A stretch of 10,696 nt of DNA from Actinomycetota bacterium (GTDB lineage: Bacteria > Actinomycetota > Actinomycetes > S36-B12): positions 1 through 10,696 of the forward strand of contig RGQW01000047.1 of assembly GCA_010029945.1 (NCBI GenBank), written 5' to 3'. Shown here one piece after another: positions 1-6,125 of the stretch. Under the pieces are notes generated by a model, which saw only the letters and a program-made list of their open reading frames with translations, ran no database searches and was not told where the DNA came from. The position numbers and the translations under genes are program-made. Every line of letters begins with the position of its first letter. Within the stretch, counting starts at the first letter, position 1.

Positions 1-368
1 TCCGTCGACCGTCCCGCGGTGCTGCGATTGTTCTGGTCGGTGTTGCCATCATCGCCCTCGCGAGTCCTGTGGTAACACTCTCACTCGCGCCATGGCTGAG
101 CGCAGCGATCATGGGTGGGTGTGCTGCGGGCTTCGCGGTAGGTGCGACGCGTGCGCTCCTAGGAAATCGTGGTGATGTTGGCCACCGGATTACGTGCATC
201 TCGGCCGTGTGGCTGCCTATGGCGTGCGGGCAAGTCGGGCTTAGCGCCAGTCTCGGCTCCGACATCGTGTTGATGCTGCCGGTGTTCGCCGTCCCGCTGG
301 TCGCTTCGGTCGCCTGGATGAACGCAGGTGTGGGTCTGTGGACGCCGGTGAGGTCCAGCGCTCTCTAG
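1..368 (+). CDS. 3' end of a small integral membrane protein (5' truncated)
   Basis: The reading frame is open from the left edge (first full codon at base 3) to a TAG stop, giving about 121 residues; the true start lies outside the window. The translation is strongly hydrophobic, with perhaps four membrane segments: one in the first 25 residues (GAAIVLVGVAIIALAS), one at about 27-46, one around the WLPMACGQVGL stretch, and one near the C-terminus (IVLMLPVFAVPLVASVAW). It ends with a short tail, PVRSSAL. GTG at 69 could serve as an internal start, but it has no convincing ribosome binding site and the hydrophobic coding continues upstream, so I read this as the end of a longer protein. I recognise no family. 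The next gene begins 55 bases later on the same strand, with its own candidate promoter. Confidence 0.6.
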   Translation, partial: RRPSRGAAIVLVGVAIIALASPVVTLSLAPWLSAAIMGGCAAGFAVGATRALLGNRGDVGHRITCISAVWLPMACGQVGLSASLGSDIVLMLPVFAVPLVASVAWMNAGVGLWTPVRSSAL

Positions 369-391
369 AGGCGAGATCGCACGAGGGGCGT

Positions 392-397
392 TAGCAT
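392..397 (+). promoter_or_regulatory. Candidate -10 box for the acyl-CoA dehydrogenase gene
   Basis: TAGCAT fits the actinobacterial TANNNT -10 pattern. It would place the transcription start around 403-406, giving a short leader that includes the purine-rich Shine-Dalgarno at 411-417. No good -35 element is seen at the usual distance, so this is tentative. Confidence 0.3.
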
Positions 398-398
398 G

Positions 399-410
399 CT
401 GGAATTCCAG
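399..410. promoter_or_regulatory. Perfect 12-bp palindrome, possible operator
   Basis: CTGGAATTCCAG is a perfect inverted repeat with no spacer (CTGGAA/TTCCAG). It starts one base after the candidate -10 box, overlaps the predicted transcription start and ends just before the Shine-Dalgarno. That is where a repressor of a fatty-acid degradation gene could bind. A chance palindrome of this length is possible, and no regulator is identified. Confidence 0.35.
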
Positions 411-423
411 AAGGGGGTTGGGC

Positions 424-1596
424 ATGGGTCGTCTCCTGCAAACCGAAGGTCTCACTGAGATACAGCGCGACATTCTCGATGCTGTCCGCGACTTCGTGGA
501 CGCGGAGATCCTGCCGGTAGCCAGCGAGTTGGAGCACAACGACGAGTACCCCAAAGACATCGTCGACGGTTTGAAGGAACTCGGCGTGTTCGGCCTGATG
601 ATTCCCGAGGAGTACGGCGGGCTCGGCGAGTCACTACTGACGTACTCCCTCGTGGTCGAAGAGATCGCGCGAGGATGGATGAGCGTCAGTGGTGTGATCA
701 ACACCCACTTCATCGTTTCGCACATGGTGCTCCATCACGGCACCGAGGAGCAAAAGCAGCACTTCCTGCCCCGAATGGCCACGGGTGAGGTTCGCGGAGC
801 GTTCAGTATGAGCGAGCCGGGTTGCGGCTCGGACGTCTCCGCCATCACCAGCACGGGGCAGAAGATGTGGCTGACCAACGGCGGCTCATCGACACTCGTC
901 GCCGTGCTGGTTCGAACGGACAACGCCGCCAGTGAGGACAGCAGCGTGTATAGGCGCATGTCCACCTTCCTCATCGAAAAGCCCGAAGGCTTCGGTGAGG
1001 TGCGGCCCGGTCTGACGATTCCAGGCAAGATCGAAAAGATGGGCTACAAGGGCGTTGACACCACGGAATTGGTCATGGATGGCTTGCGCCTTCCTGCGTC
1101 GACGATTCTTGGTGGCGAACCGGGCAAGGGTTTTTATCAGATGATGGACGGAGTCGAGGTCGGCCGCGTGAATGTCGCTGCCCGAGCCTGCGGTCTTGCT
1201 CTGCGGGCCTTCGAACTCGGCGTGGAGTATGCACAACTACGCAGCACATTCGGCAAGCAGATCAGCGAACATCAAGCCGTGGCGTTCCGTCTCGCTGACA
1301 TGGCAACGAAGGTCGAGGCAGCGCACCAGATGATGGTGATGGCTGCGCGGACGAAGGATTCCGGTGCCCGCAACGACCTCGAGGCAGGAATGGCCAAGTA
1401 CCTGGCCAGTGAATACTGCAAAGAGGTCGTCGAGGATTCCTTCCGGATTCACGGCGGGTACGGCTACTCCAAGGAGTACGAGATCGAACGGCTCTACCGT
1501 GAAGCCCCCATGCTGATGATCGGTGAGGGCACCGCCGATATCCAGAAGATGATCATCGCGCGACGTCTGCTCGAGGACTACAAGATCCGTACGTGA
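424..1596 (+). CDS. Acyl-CoA dehydrogenase, FAD-dependent, with an apparent internal deletion
   Basis: Flavoprotein of 390 residues that should oxidise an acyl-CoA to the trans-2-enoyl-CoA in the cytoplasm (fatty or branched-chain acid catabolism); the substrate cannot be told. The N-terminal helical domain carries FGLMIPEEYGG. The middle beta-domain has the FSMSEPGCGSD flavin signature (127-137) and KMWLTNGG (147-154, including W149 and T151). The C-terminal helical domain has RSTFGKQISEHQ and HGGYGYSKEYEIERLYREAP, and the likely catalytic base is Glu368 in IGEGT. Close relatives normally have about 11 residues (a DGDxYVIN-type hairpin) between the ITST at 141-144 and GQKMW; here the two are joined directly. 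I chose the ATG preceded by AAGGGGG at 411-417, six bases upstream; a TTG six bases earlier is possible. The stop codon overlaps the next start. Confidence 0.93.
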   Translation: MGRLLQTEGLTEIQRDILDAVRDFVDAEILPVASELEHNDEYPKDIVDGLKELGVFGLMIPEEYGGLGESLLTYSLVVEEIARGWMSVSGVINTHFIVSHMVLHHGTEEQKQHFLPRMATGEVRGAFSMSEPGCGSDVSAITSTGQKMWLTNGGSSTLVAVLVRTDNAASEDSSVYRRMSTFLIEKPEGFGEVRPGLTIPGKIEKMGYKGVDTTELVMDGLRLPASTILGGEPGKGFYQMMDGVEVGRVNVAARACGLALRAFELGVEYAQLRSTFGKQISEHQAVAFRLADMATKVEAAHQMMVMAARTKDSGARNDLEAGMAKYLASEYCKEVVEDSFRIHGGYGYSKEYEIERLYREAPMLMIGEGTADIQKMIIARRLLEDYKIRT

Positions 1597-1997
1597 TGGC
1601 GGACATTCCGTGCATCGGTGCGGTCGTGTTCGACGACCAGGGGCGATTGCTCCTTGTCCAGCGCGCGAACCCTCCTGCTCAGGGGTTGTGGTCGCTACCG
1701 GGTGGGCGGCAAGAGCCCGGGGAGACCGCCGAGCAAGGCGTCGTGCGCGAGGTCCACGAGGAAACGGGTCTCACCGTGCGTGTCGAGCGGGAAGTCGGGA
1801 CGGTGGTTCGTCAAGCTCCGTCGGGTGATGACTTCGTGATCCGAGACTTCGTCTGTGTGGTGCGTGGGGATGACGCAGTGGTGGCCGCGGACGATGCAGC
1901 CGACGCACGCTTTTTCTCCGTTTCGGAACTTGCCGAGCTGCCGACCAGTGAAGGTCTGATCGAAGCGCTGACCGAGTGGAACCTCCTAATTCCGTGA
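1596..1997 (+). CDS. Nudix hydrolase
   Basis: Protein of 133 residues with a perfect Nudix box, G37-x5-E43-x7-R51-E52-V-x-E55-E56-x-G58-L59. These residues bind the metal and catalyse hydrolysis of a nucleoside diphosphate linked to another group (X). The preceding strand FDDQGRLLLVQRANPP and the loop GLWSLPGG are typical of the MutT-like fold, and the length is normal for a single-domain member. The substrate cannot be assigned, and no CoA-pyrophosphatase signature is visible. The ATG overlaps the TGA of the upstream acyl-CoA dehydrogenase by one base (TGATG), which suggests translational coupling in a two-gene operon; a GTG one codon earlier is an alternative. It converges with the next gene, and the 55 bases between them show no clear terminator hairpin. 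Confidence 0.93.
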   Translation: MADIPCIGAVVFDDQGRLLLVQRANPPAQGLWSLPGGRQEPGETAEQGVVREVHEETGLTVRVEREVGTVVRQAPSGDDFVIRDFVCVVRGDDAVVAADDAADARFFSVSELAELPTSEGLIEALTEWNLLIP

Positions 1998-2052
1998 GTG
2001 GCGAATCTGCACGCAGTTGGCCTGCTCGCCGGGTTGCGTCTGAGCGCCATCT

Positions 2053-2424
2053 CTAGAGACACTGCACGTCGGCCCACACGCACAACCTTGCGCCGCGCCT
2101 GACGTGACCCCAGTCGCTTGCAAGCTTGTCGATCAGCAACATGCCCCGGCCATCCGGTGACTCGTCGCTGCTCGCTACCTGATGCGGACTTCCGTCGGAG
2201 TCCGAGCACACCTCGAGGTGCATCACGTCGCCTGCGACGGTGATCGTCATCGTGATTGCGCCCGTGCCACGTCCGTGCGCCCACGCGTTGGTGACCAACT
2301 CGGAAGCAACGAGTTCGGCATCGATGACGTCGCTAGTGGTCGATGCCACGTCGCGTACGTGCTGTCGGGCTATCACCGCAGCCGTCGAATCCATGGGTAA
2401 GTCCCAGGTGAACGTGGCCGTCAT
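2053..2424 (-). CDS. Small RsbW-type ATP-binding (HATPase_c) regulatory protein
   Basis: Protein of 123 residues resembling the stand-alone GHKL ATPase proteins of actinobacteria, which relate to anti-sigma factor serine kinases (RsbW/SpoIIAB). The N-box reads ELVASELVTNAWAHG, with E42 and N46 expected to hold Mg-ATP. The G1-type motif is PDGRGMLLIDKLASDWG (90-106), and a G2-like GARLCVW follows (111-117). No sigma factor, anti-anti-sigma factor or PP2C phosphatase is encoded nearby, so its partner is unknown. The frame continues upstream into the divergent ParA gene, but the ATG chosen has a strong AAGGAG Shine-Dalgarno at 2429-2434, four bases away. A sigma-regulatory role is inferred from the family only. 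Confidence 0.85.
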   Translation of the reverse strand: MTATFTWDLPMDSTAAVIARQHVRDVASTTSDVIDAELVASELVTNAWAHGRGTGAITMTITVAGDVMHLEVCSDSDGSPHQVASSDESPDGRGMLLIDKLASDWGHVRRGARLCVWADVQCL

Positions 2425-2457
2425 CACGCTCCTTCGTCCACCCTCCACAATAGACGC
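2425..2457. promoter_or_regulatory. 33-bp divergent promoter region between the HATPase and ParA genes
   Basis: On the minus strand it contains the AAGGAG ribosome binding site of the HATPase gene. On the plus strand, CACAAT (2446-2451) is followed by six bases and then the GTG of the ParA gene, matching the geometry of a leaderless promoter, although the first base departs from TANNNT. The ParA start has no Shine-Dalgarno. The promoter for the HATPase gene would have to lie at least partly inside the ParA coding sequence. Confidence 0.35.
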
Positions 2458-3231
2458 GTGGCGCGGATCATCGCGGTGGCGAACCAAAAGGGTGGAGTGG
2501 CGAAAACCACGACCGCCATCACCCTCGCTGCTGCGCTCGCCGACACGGGGCACGCGGTTCTGGTGATCGATCTCGATGCGCAGGCGTGCGCGACCTTCTC
2601 TCTCGGTATCGATCCCGAGGACCTACCCCCGCAGACCGTGGACTTTCTTCTCGACGACCTTCCCTCCAGCGAGGGCTCCGCCCAGATGCGTTCTGCGATC
2701 CGAACAACCGACGAGGGATTCTCGTTGCTCCCCGCAACATTGTCCCTTGCTTCGGCGGATGTTTCTCTCGCCGATAGACCTGCGCGCGAGCGAACTCTTT
2801 CCCGCATACTCGACGAGATCCGAGACACTTTCGATGTCATCGTGATCGACTGCTCGCCGTCCTTGGGATTGACCACCATCAATGCCCTCGTTGCGGCCGA
2901 CGATGTACTTGTCCCGTTCAAGTGCGAAACCTTGTCCCACCGCGGATTGGGTCAATTGATGGAGAGCATCGACGAAGTAAAGCGATGGAGCAATCCCGAT
3001 CTACGGGTGGCCGGCATTGTTCCCACGATGTTCGACGGCCGAACCGCGCACGCGAAAGCCGTGCTGGCCGACATTGGGCCCCGATACGGCGTGCGGGTTT
3101 TCGAGCCGATTCCCCGAAGTATCCGTTTCGCCGAAGCGCCAGCGGTGGGGAGGACGATCTTGGCTACCGCCCCCGATTCCCCCGGTGCTCGCGCGTACCG
3201 GCAACTCGCCGAGGATATCTCCGGGATGTGA
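2458..3231 (+). CDS. Orphan ParA/Soj-family ATPase
   Basis: Protein of 257 residues from the ParA/MinD class of P-loop ATPases, which dimerise on ATP binding and position DNA or protein cargo. The deviant Walker A motif is KGGVAKTT (11-18), with the signature lysine K11 and the P-loop lysine K16. The Walker A' region is VIDLDAQ (36-42), and Walker B is DVIVIDCSPSLG (126-137, D131). The length fits the small chromosomal Soj type without an N-terminal helix-turn-helix. No parB or parS-like repeat lies nearby, so it is unlikely to be the chromosome-partitioning ParA; it resembles the orphan Rv3213c-type ParA that sits close to rhlE in mycobacteria. The GTG start begins exactly where homology begins and may be leaderless. 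It converges with the helicase gene, with 17 bases between the stops and no evident terminator. Confidence 0.92.
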   Translation: MARIIAVANQKGGVAKTTTAITLAAALADTGHAVLVIDLDAQACATFSLGIDPEDLPPQTVDFLLDDLPSSEGSAQMRSAIRTTDEGFSLLPATLSLASADVSLADRPARERTLSRILDEIRDTFDVIVIDCSPSLGLTTINALVAADDVLVPFKCETLSHRGLGQLMESIDEVKRWSNPDLRVAGIVPTMFDGRTAHAKAVLADIGPRYGVRVFEPIPRSIRFAEAPAVGRTILATAPDSPGARAYRQLAEDISGM

Positions 3232-3248
3232 TCGAGCTGGCGCGTGAC

Positions 3249-4904
3249 CTAGCCGGCGGCGTTCCCACCGGTCGGGTTGCCACCGGTTGGTTTGCCACCG
3301 TGCGTGCGGCGGCGACGACGGCGGCGCGGCTTGCTGGCGTCGGATGAAGACGACCCCGACGAGTTACCTGATTCCTTTGTCGAAGAGGACTTGCCCGAGG
3401 ACGATTTCCCCGAGGATGACTTCCCGGAAGACGTGGTGGAGCCACGGCGCTTCGAACCACCCGAGCGTTGTTGGTTGCCGCCACGGCGATCCTCCCGCGA
3501 GCGCGGACCGCCGGTGCGCTTTCCGGTTTCTCCAACATCTTCGACCTTCTCAGCAGACAATCCAGCTCGAGTGCGCTGGCCTTTCGGCAGTCGACCAGTG
3601 GTTCCCTCAGGTATGCCGAGTCCGGTGAACACATGGGGGCTGGTGGAGTAAGTCTCCAGAGGATCTTTAAACGGCAGCTTCAATGCCCGATCGATCATCT
3701 GCCAGCGCGCGATGTCCTCCCAGTCGACTAACGTGACGGCGACTCCCGACGCTCCGGCTCGACCGGTGCGACCGATTCTGTGCAGGTAAGTCTTCTCGTC
3801 ATCTGGGCATTCGTAGTTGATGACATGCGTGACGCCATCGACATCAATGCCGCGGGCGGCAACATCGGTGGCGACAAGAACATCGACTTTGCCGGAGCGG
3901 AATGCGCGCAACGCTTGTTCACGCGCTCCCTGCCCTAGATCACCATGAACCGATCCCACGGCGAAGCCCCGCTCGGTGAGATCATCGGTGATCTTCTGCG
4001 CCTTCCGCTTCGTGCGCGTAAAGATCATCGTCAGGCCGCGGTCTTTCGCCTGCAGAACACGTGCCAGCAACTCCACCTTGTCCATCGGGTGAGCCCGCCA
4101 GACGTGCTGTTCGATTGCATCGACGGTTGCGTTGTCATCCCCGGGGTCTATCGCCCGCATGTGGGTCGGCTGGTTCATGTACCGACGCGCGAGAGCGATG
4201 ATCTGGCCCGGCATGGTGGCGGAGAACAACATGGTCTGCCGGTTGGTGGGAACGAGTGCGACGATCTTCTCGACATCGGGGAGGAACCCCATGTCGAGCA
4301 TTTCGTCTGCCTCGTCGAGCACGAGCTCGCGCACGTGTGACAGATCGAGATCGCCTCGTCCGGCCAAATCAATAATGCGTCCGGGCGTTCCGACGATGAC
4401 GTCGATTCCTGCGCGAAGAGCATCTATTTGCGGCTCGTAGGCCCTGCCTCCATAAATCGAGAGCACTCGAATGCCTAGCCCAGCACCGGCTTGCTCGATA
4501 TCTGTCGCGACTTGGAGAGCTAACTCACGTGTGGGGCAGACGATCAGACCCTGGGGCTTGTTCTGTGCCGCCTCGGGAAGTTGGGCGTAGTCCTCGCTGG
4601 CGGGCGCCGCGATGCGTTGGATCAGCGGGATACCGAACCCCAGCGTCTTGCCGGTTCCGGTCTTCGCTTGACCGATGACGTCTCGGCCCTCGAGCGCCAG
4701 ACCCAGGCACATTTCCTGGATGGGGAAAGCAGTCGTGATGCCGTGGCTGGCTAAGGCCTCCACGATCGGTGTGCTGACACCGAGTTCGGCGAAAGTCTTG
4801 GGTTCGACTGGATTCGGGTCGGCGGCTACCGGGTCGGCAGTGTCCGGAGTCGTAGCGCCATCCGGCGCGGCTTGGTCAATGAGTTGGTCGTTCGTGGTGC
4901 TCAG
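3249..4904 (-). CDS. rhlE: DEAD-box ATP-dependent RNA helicase with a basic low-complexity tail
   Basis: RNA-unwinding ATPase of about 551 residues if it starts at CTG 4904. An acidic, disordered N-terminus leads to the Q motif region FAELGVSTPIVEALASHG...PIQ (Q63). The core motifs follow in order: AKTGTGKT (K86), PTREL (124-128), TPGR, DEAD (197-200), SAT (228-230), ARGID, and HRIGRTGR (375-382). After about residue 437 comes a tail of SSGKS repeats, a run of seven arginines and a Gly/Pro/Thr end, probably an RNA-binding, disordered extension. No ATG, GTG or TTG exists in frame between GTG 4763 and a stop at 4994-4992. Starting at GTG 4763 would remove the conserved FAELG segment, so I infer the CTG start behind CAGGAG. 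Neighbours match the Rv3211 context. Confidence 0.93.
   Translation of the reverse strand: MSTTNDQLIDQAAPDGATTPDTADPVAADPNPVEPKTFAELGVSTPIVEALASHGITTAFPIQEMCLGLALEGRDVIGQAKTGTGKTLGFGIPLIQRIAAPASEDYAQLPEAAQNKPQGLIVCPTRELALQVATDIEQAGAGLGIRVLSIYGGRAYEPQIDALRAGIDVIVGTPGRIIDLAGRGDLDLSHVRELVLDEADEMLDMGFLPDVEKIVALVPTNRQTMLFSATMPGQIIALARRYMNQPTHMRAIDPGDDNATVDAIEQHVWRAHPMDKVELLARVLQAKDRGLTMIFTRTKRKAQKITDDLTERGFAVGSVHGDLGQGAREQALRAFRSGKVDVLVATDVAARGIDVDGVTHVINYECPDDEKTYLHRIGRTGRAGASGVAVTLVDWEDIARWQMIDRALKLPFKDPLETYSTSPHVFTGLGIPEGTTGRLPKGQRTRAGLSAEKVEDVGETGKRTGGPRSREDRRGGNQQRSGGSKRRGSTTSSGKSSSGKSSSGKSSSTKESGNSSGSSSSDASKPRRRRRRRTHGGKPTGGNPTGGNAAG
3385..3432 (-). repeat. 15-bp tandem coding repeat (SSGKS units) in the helicase tail
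   Basis: Three near-identical 15-base units read, on the minus strand, as Ser-Ser-Gly-Lys-Ser repeats inside the disordered helicase C-terminus. The units differ at a few third positions, so this is an aged in-frame repeat. Next to it, around 3302-3326, a GC-rich run encodes seven consecutive arginines. Confidence 0.75.
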
Positions 4905-4909
4905 CAGAA

Positions 4910-4915
4910 CTCCTG
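4910..4915 (-). promoter_or_regulatory. Shine-Dalgarno CAGGAG that decides the helicase start
   Basis: CAGGAG on the minus strand lies five bases before CTG 4904 and two bases before CTG 4907. The first spacing is good for initiation, and translation from it begins MSTTNDQ, which looks like a natural N-terminus. It is the main support for a rare CTG start. Confidence 0.55.
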
Positions 4916-5045
4916 GGTTCGGGAAGCACCGTGAGTGCGTCCGAGGTGGGTCGGTGAAGCGACACCGACGGCGAGATTCGATGTCCCGCGATTACTCCAT
5001 GGTACCGGCCGGACGAGATCCCTGCCGTCACTAGGGCTGGGTGGC

Positions 5046-5051
5046 TACCCT
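5046..5051 (+). promoter_or_regulatory. Candidate -10 box for the ferritin-like gene
   Basis: TACCCT fits TANNNT and lies nine bases before the ATG at 5061, so the transcript would have no leader or only a few bases. There is no strong Shine-Dalgarno, only a GGGG at 5052-5055. No clear -35 is seen. Confidence 0.4.
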
Positions 5052-5060
5052 GGGGTCATC

Positions 5061-5768
5061 ATGATCGACGGCTCCACACCTTTCGACTCGACGGATGCGG
5101 CCCTGTCCGATCCGTCGTATCGGGCCGCCCTCGTCGATCTTTTCGGCGTGCTTGCGTATGGCGAGCTCGTGGCGTTCGAGCGCTTGGCGGCGGACGCGGC
5201 GATGGCCCCCCGGGTGGAGGACAAGGCCGCTCTGGCAGGCATGGCGACGTCCGAGTACCGCCACTTCCTATCGCTGAAGGATCGCCTCTCCGACCTTGGC
5301 GTCGATCCCAATGAAGCGATGGAGCCGTTTCGGCAACCGATTGATGAGTTCCATGCGCACACCAAGCCGGCGGATTGGTTGGAAGGGTTGGTGAAGGCCT
5401 ACGTGGGCGACGGCATCGGTACCGACTTCTATCGCGAAATCTCGGCGTTTGTTGATCCGGCGAGTCGTGAGTTGGTGCTCAATGTGTGTGAGGACCTCGG
5501 ACAATCCGCGTTCGCCGTAGATCGTGTGCGCTCGGCCATTGCCGCCGATCCGCGGGTGGCCGGTCGACTCGCTCTGTGGGGACGACGTCTCGTCGGTGAA
5601 GCTCTCTCTCAAGCACAGAGAGTGGCGGCCGACCGCGATGCGCTATCCGCCCTGCTTGTCGGCGGAGCCGATCGTCCGGGCGTAGACCTGGCAGAGATCG
5701 GCCGGATGCTGGCCAGACTTACCGACAACCACACGCGCCGGATGCAAGAGTTGGGCTTGGCCGCCTAG
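5061..5768 (+). CDS. Ferritin-like fold protein, MiaE-like (Rv3210c type)
   Basis: Protein of 235 residues resembling the actinobacterial MiaE-like ferritin-fold family, named for similarity to the tRNA-(ms2io6A) hydroxylase MiaE. Whether this branch hydroxylates tRNA is unproven. Helix A reads LFGVLAYGELVAFERLA, with possible iron ligands E35 or E40. Helix B has a clear E65-x-x-H68 (SEYRHF). A later helix contains YVGDGIGTDFYREI (D117, D122, E126). The next helix reads VCEDLGQSAFAV, where a second ExxH would be expected; only E144 and Q148 are visible. Then comes the arginine-rich LALWGRRLVGEALSQAQRV helix. The frame extends upstream but the added residues are not protein-like, and the ATG sits just after a -10 box. 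It is divergent from the helicase and converges on the DUF3107 gene. Confidence 0.85.
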   Translation: MIDGSTPFDSTDAALSDPSYRAALVDLFGVLAYGELVAFERLAADAAMAPRVEDKAALAGMATSEYRHFLSLKDRLSDLGVDPNEAMEPFRQPIDEFHAHTKPADWLEGLVKAYVGDGIGTDFYREISAFVDPASRELVLNVCEDLGQSAFAVDRVRSAIAADPRVAGRLALWGRRLVGEALSQAQRVAADRDALSALLVGGADRPGVDLAEIGRMLARLTDNHTRRMQELGLAA

Positions 5769-5805
5769 GACGACGTCGGGTCACTCCCGCAATCGAGCGA
5801 GGAGT

Positions 5806-6042
5806 TTAGGAGGCGCTCCCGAAGCCGACTTTGCGGCTTGCGGCCGGACCTATCTCGACGTACGCGATCTTCGCGGACGGAACCAGAACCTGGCGTCCTC
5901 GGGAATCAGTGAGCGAGAGAAGCGTGCCTTTGTCGATCGCCGACGACACGGCTTTGGTGATCGCCTCCGCAGTCTCGTCGCTCTCAACCGTTATCTCTCG
6001 GGGTGTATCGACGACTCCGACCTTGATCTCCACCGCTGTCAT
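5806..6042 (-). CDS. DUF3107 family protein (TB9.4/Rv3208A type)
   Basis: Small soluble protein of 78 residues from the actinobacterial DUF3107 family. It keeps the expected start (EIKVGVVDTPREITV), a central LLSLTDSRGRQVLVP, and the closing IAYVEIG...RKVGFG that marks the family. Its biochemical function is unknown. It lies downstream of the TetR gene on the same strand, the same order as Rv3208-Rv3208A, and the 83-base gap leaves open whether they share a transcript. A purine-rich Shine-Dalgarno, AGGAAAGGG, runs right up to the ATG. A weak -10-like TAGTCT lies upstream on the minus strand. Confidence 0.9.
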   Translation of the reverse strand: MTAVEIKVGVVDTPREITVESDETAEAITKAVSSAIDKGTLLSLTDSRGRQVLVPSAKIAYVEIGPAASRKVGFGSAS

Positions 6043-6098
6043 CCCTTTCCTCGACTCTTCGTGTTGCGCTGACGTTGTGTGCTCGCCGGGCGATCATG

Positions 6099-6104
6099 AG
6101 ACTA
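6099..6104 (-). promoter_or_regulatory. Weak candidate -10 box for the DUF3107 gene
   Basis: TAGTCT on the minus strand fits TANNNT and lies about 57 bases before the DUF3107 start, in the gap after the TetR stop. No matching -35 was found, so read-through from the TetR gene is equally likely. Confidence 0.22.
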
Positions 6105-6125
6105 CGCGACGATGGGCGATAGCGC

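Noticed and set aside
362..370. TCTCTAGAG occurs here and again at about 2050-2058
   Set aside because: In both places it covers a CTC TAG stop context; two short copies do not make a repeat family.
159..725. Minus-strand frame of 188 codons across the left part
   Set aside because: It crosses the membrane protein and the start of the acyl-CoA dehydrogenase in antisense, and has no ribosome binding site or recognisable motif.
2425..2553. Upstream extension of the HATPase protein by 43 residues
   Set aside because: It would overlap the ParA coding region, is not domain-like, and bypasses the strong Shine-Dalgarno at 2429-2434.
2424..2921. Minus-strand frame of 165 codons
   Set aside because: It is antisense to the ParA gene, whose Walker motifs are clear; the translation is Ser/Arg-rich without family features.
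3232..3248. Possible terminator between the convergent ParA and helicase genes
   Set aside because: No stem-loop with a T-run was seen in the 17-base gap, nor in the other convergent gaps at 1998-2052 and 5769-5805.
3277..3651. Plus-strand frame encoding an acidic, proline-rich protein with an arginine run
   Set aside because: It is the complement of the helicase's repetitive tail; the apparent EDDFPEDDFPED repeats are the reverse reading of the SSGKS codons.
3249..4763. Helicase starting at GTG 4763
   Set aside because: That start would remove the conserved FAELGV segment before the Q motif and has no good ribosome binding site.
4935..5060. Upstream extension of the ferritin-like protein
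   Set aside because: The added residues are Arg/Pro-rich and unlike the family; the ATG at 5061 follows a good -10 box.
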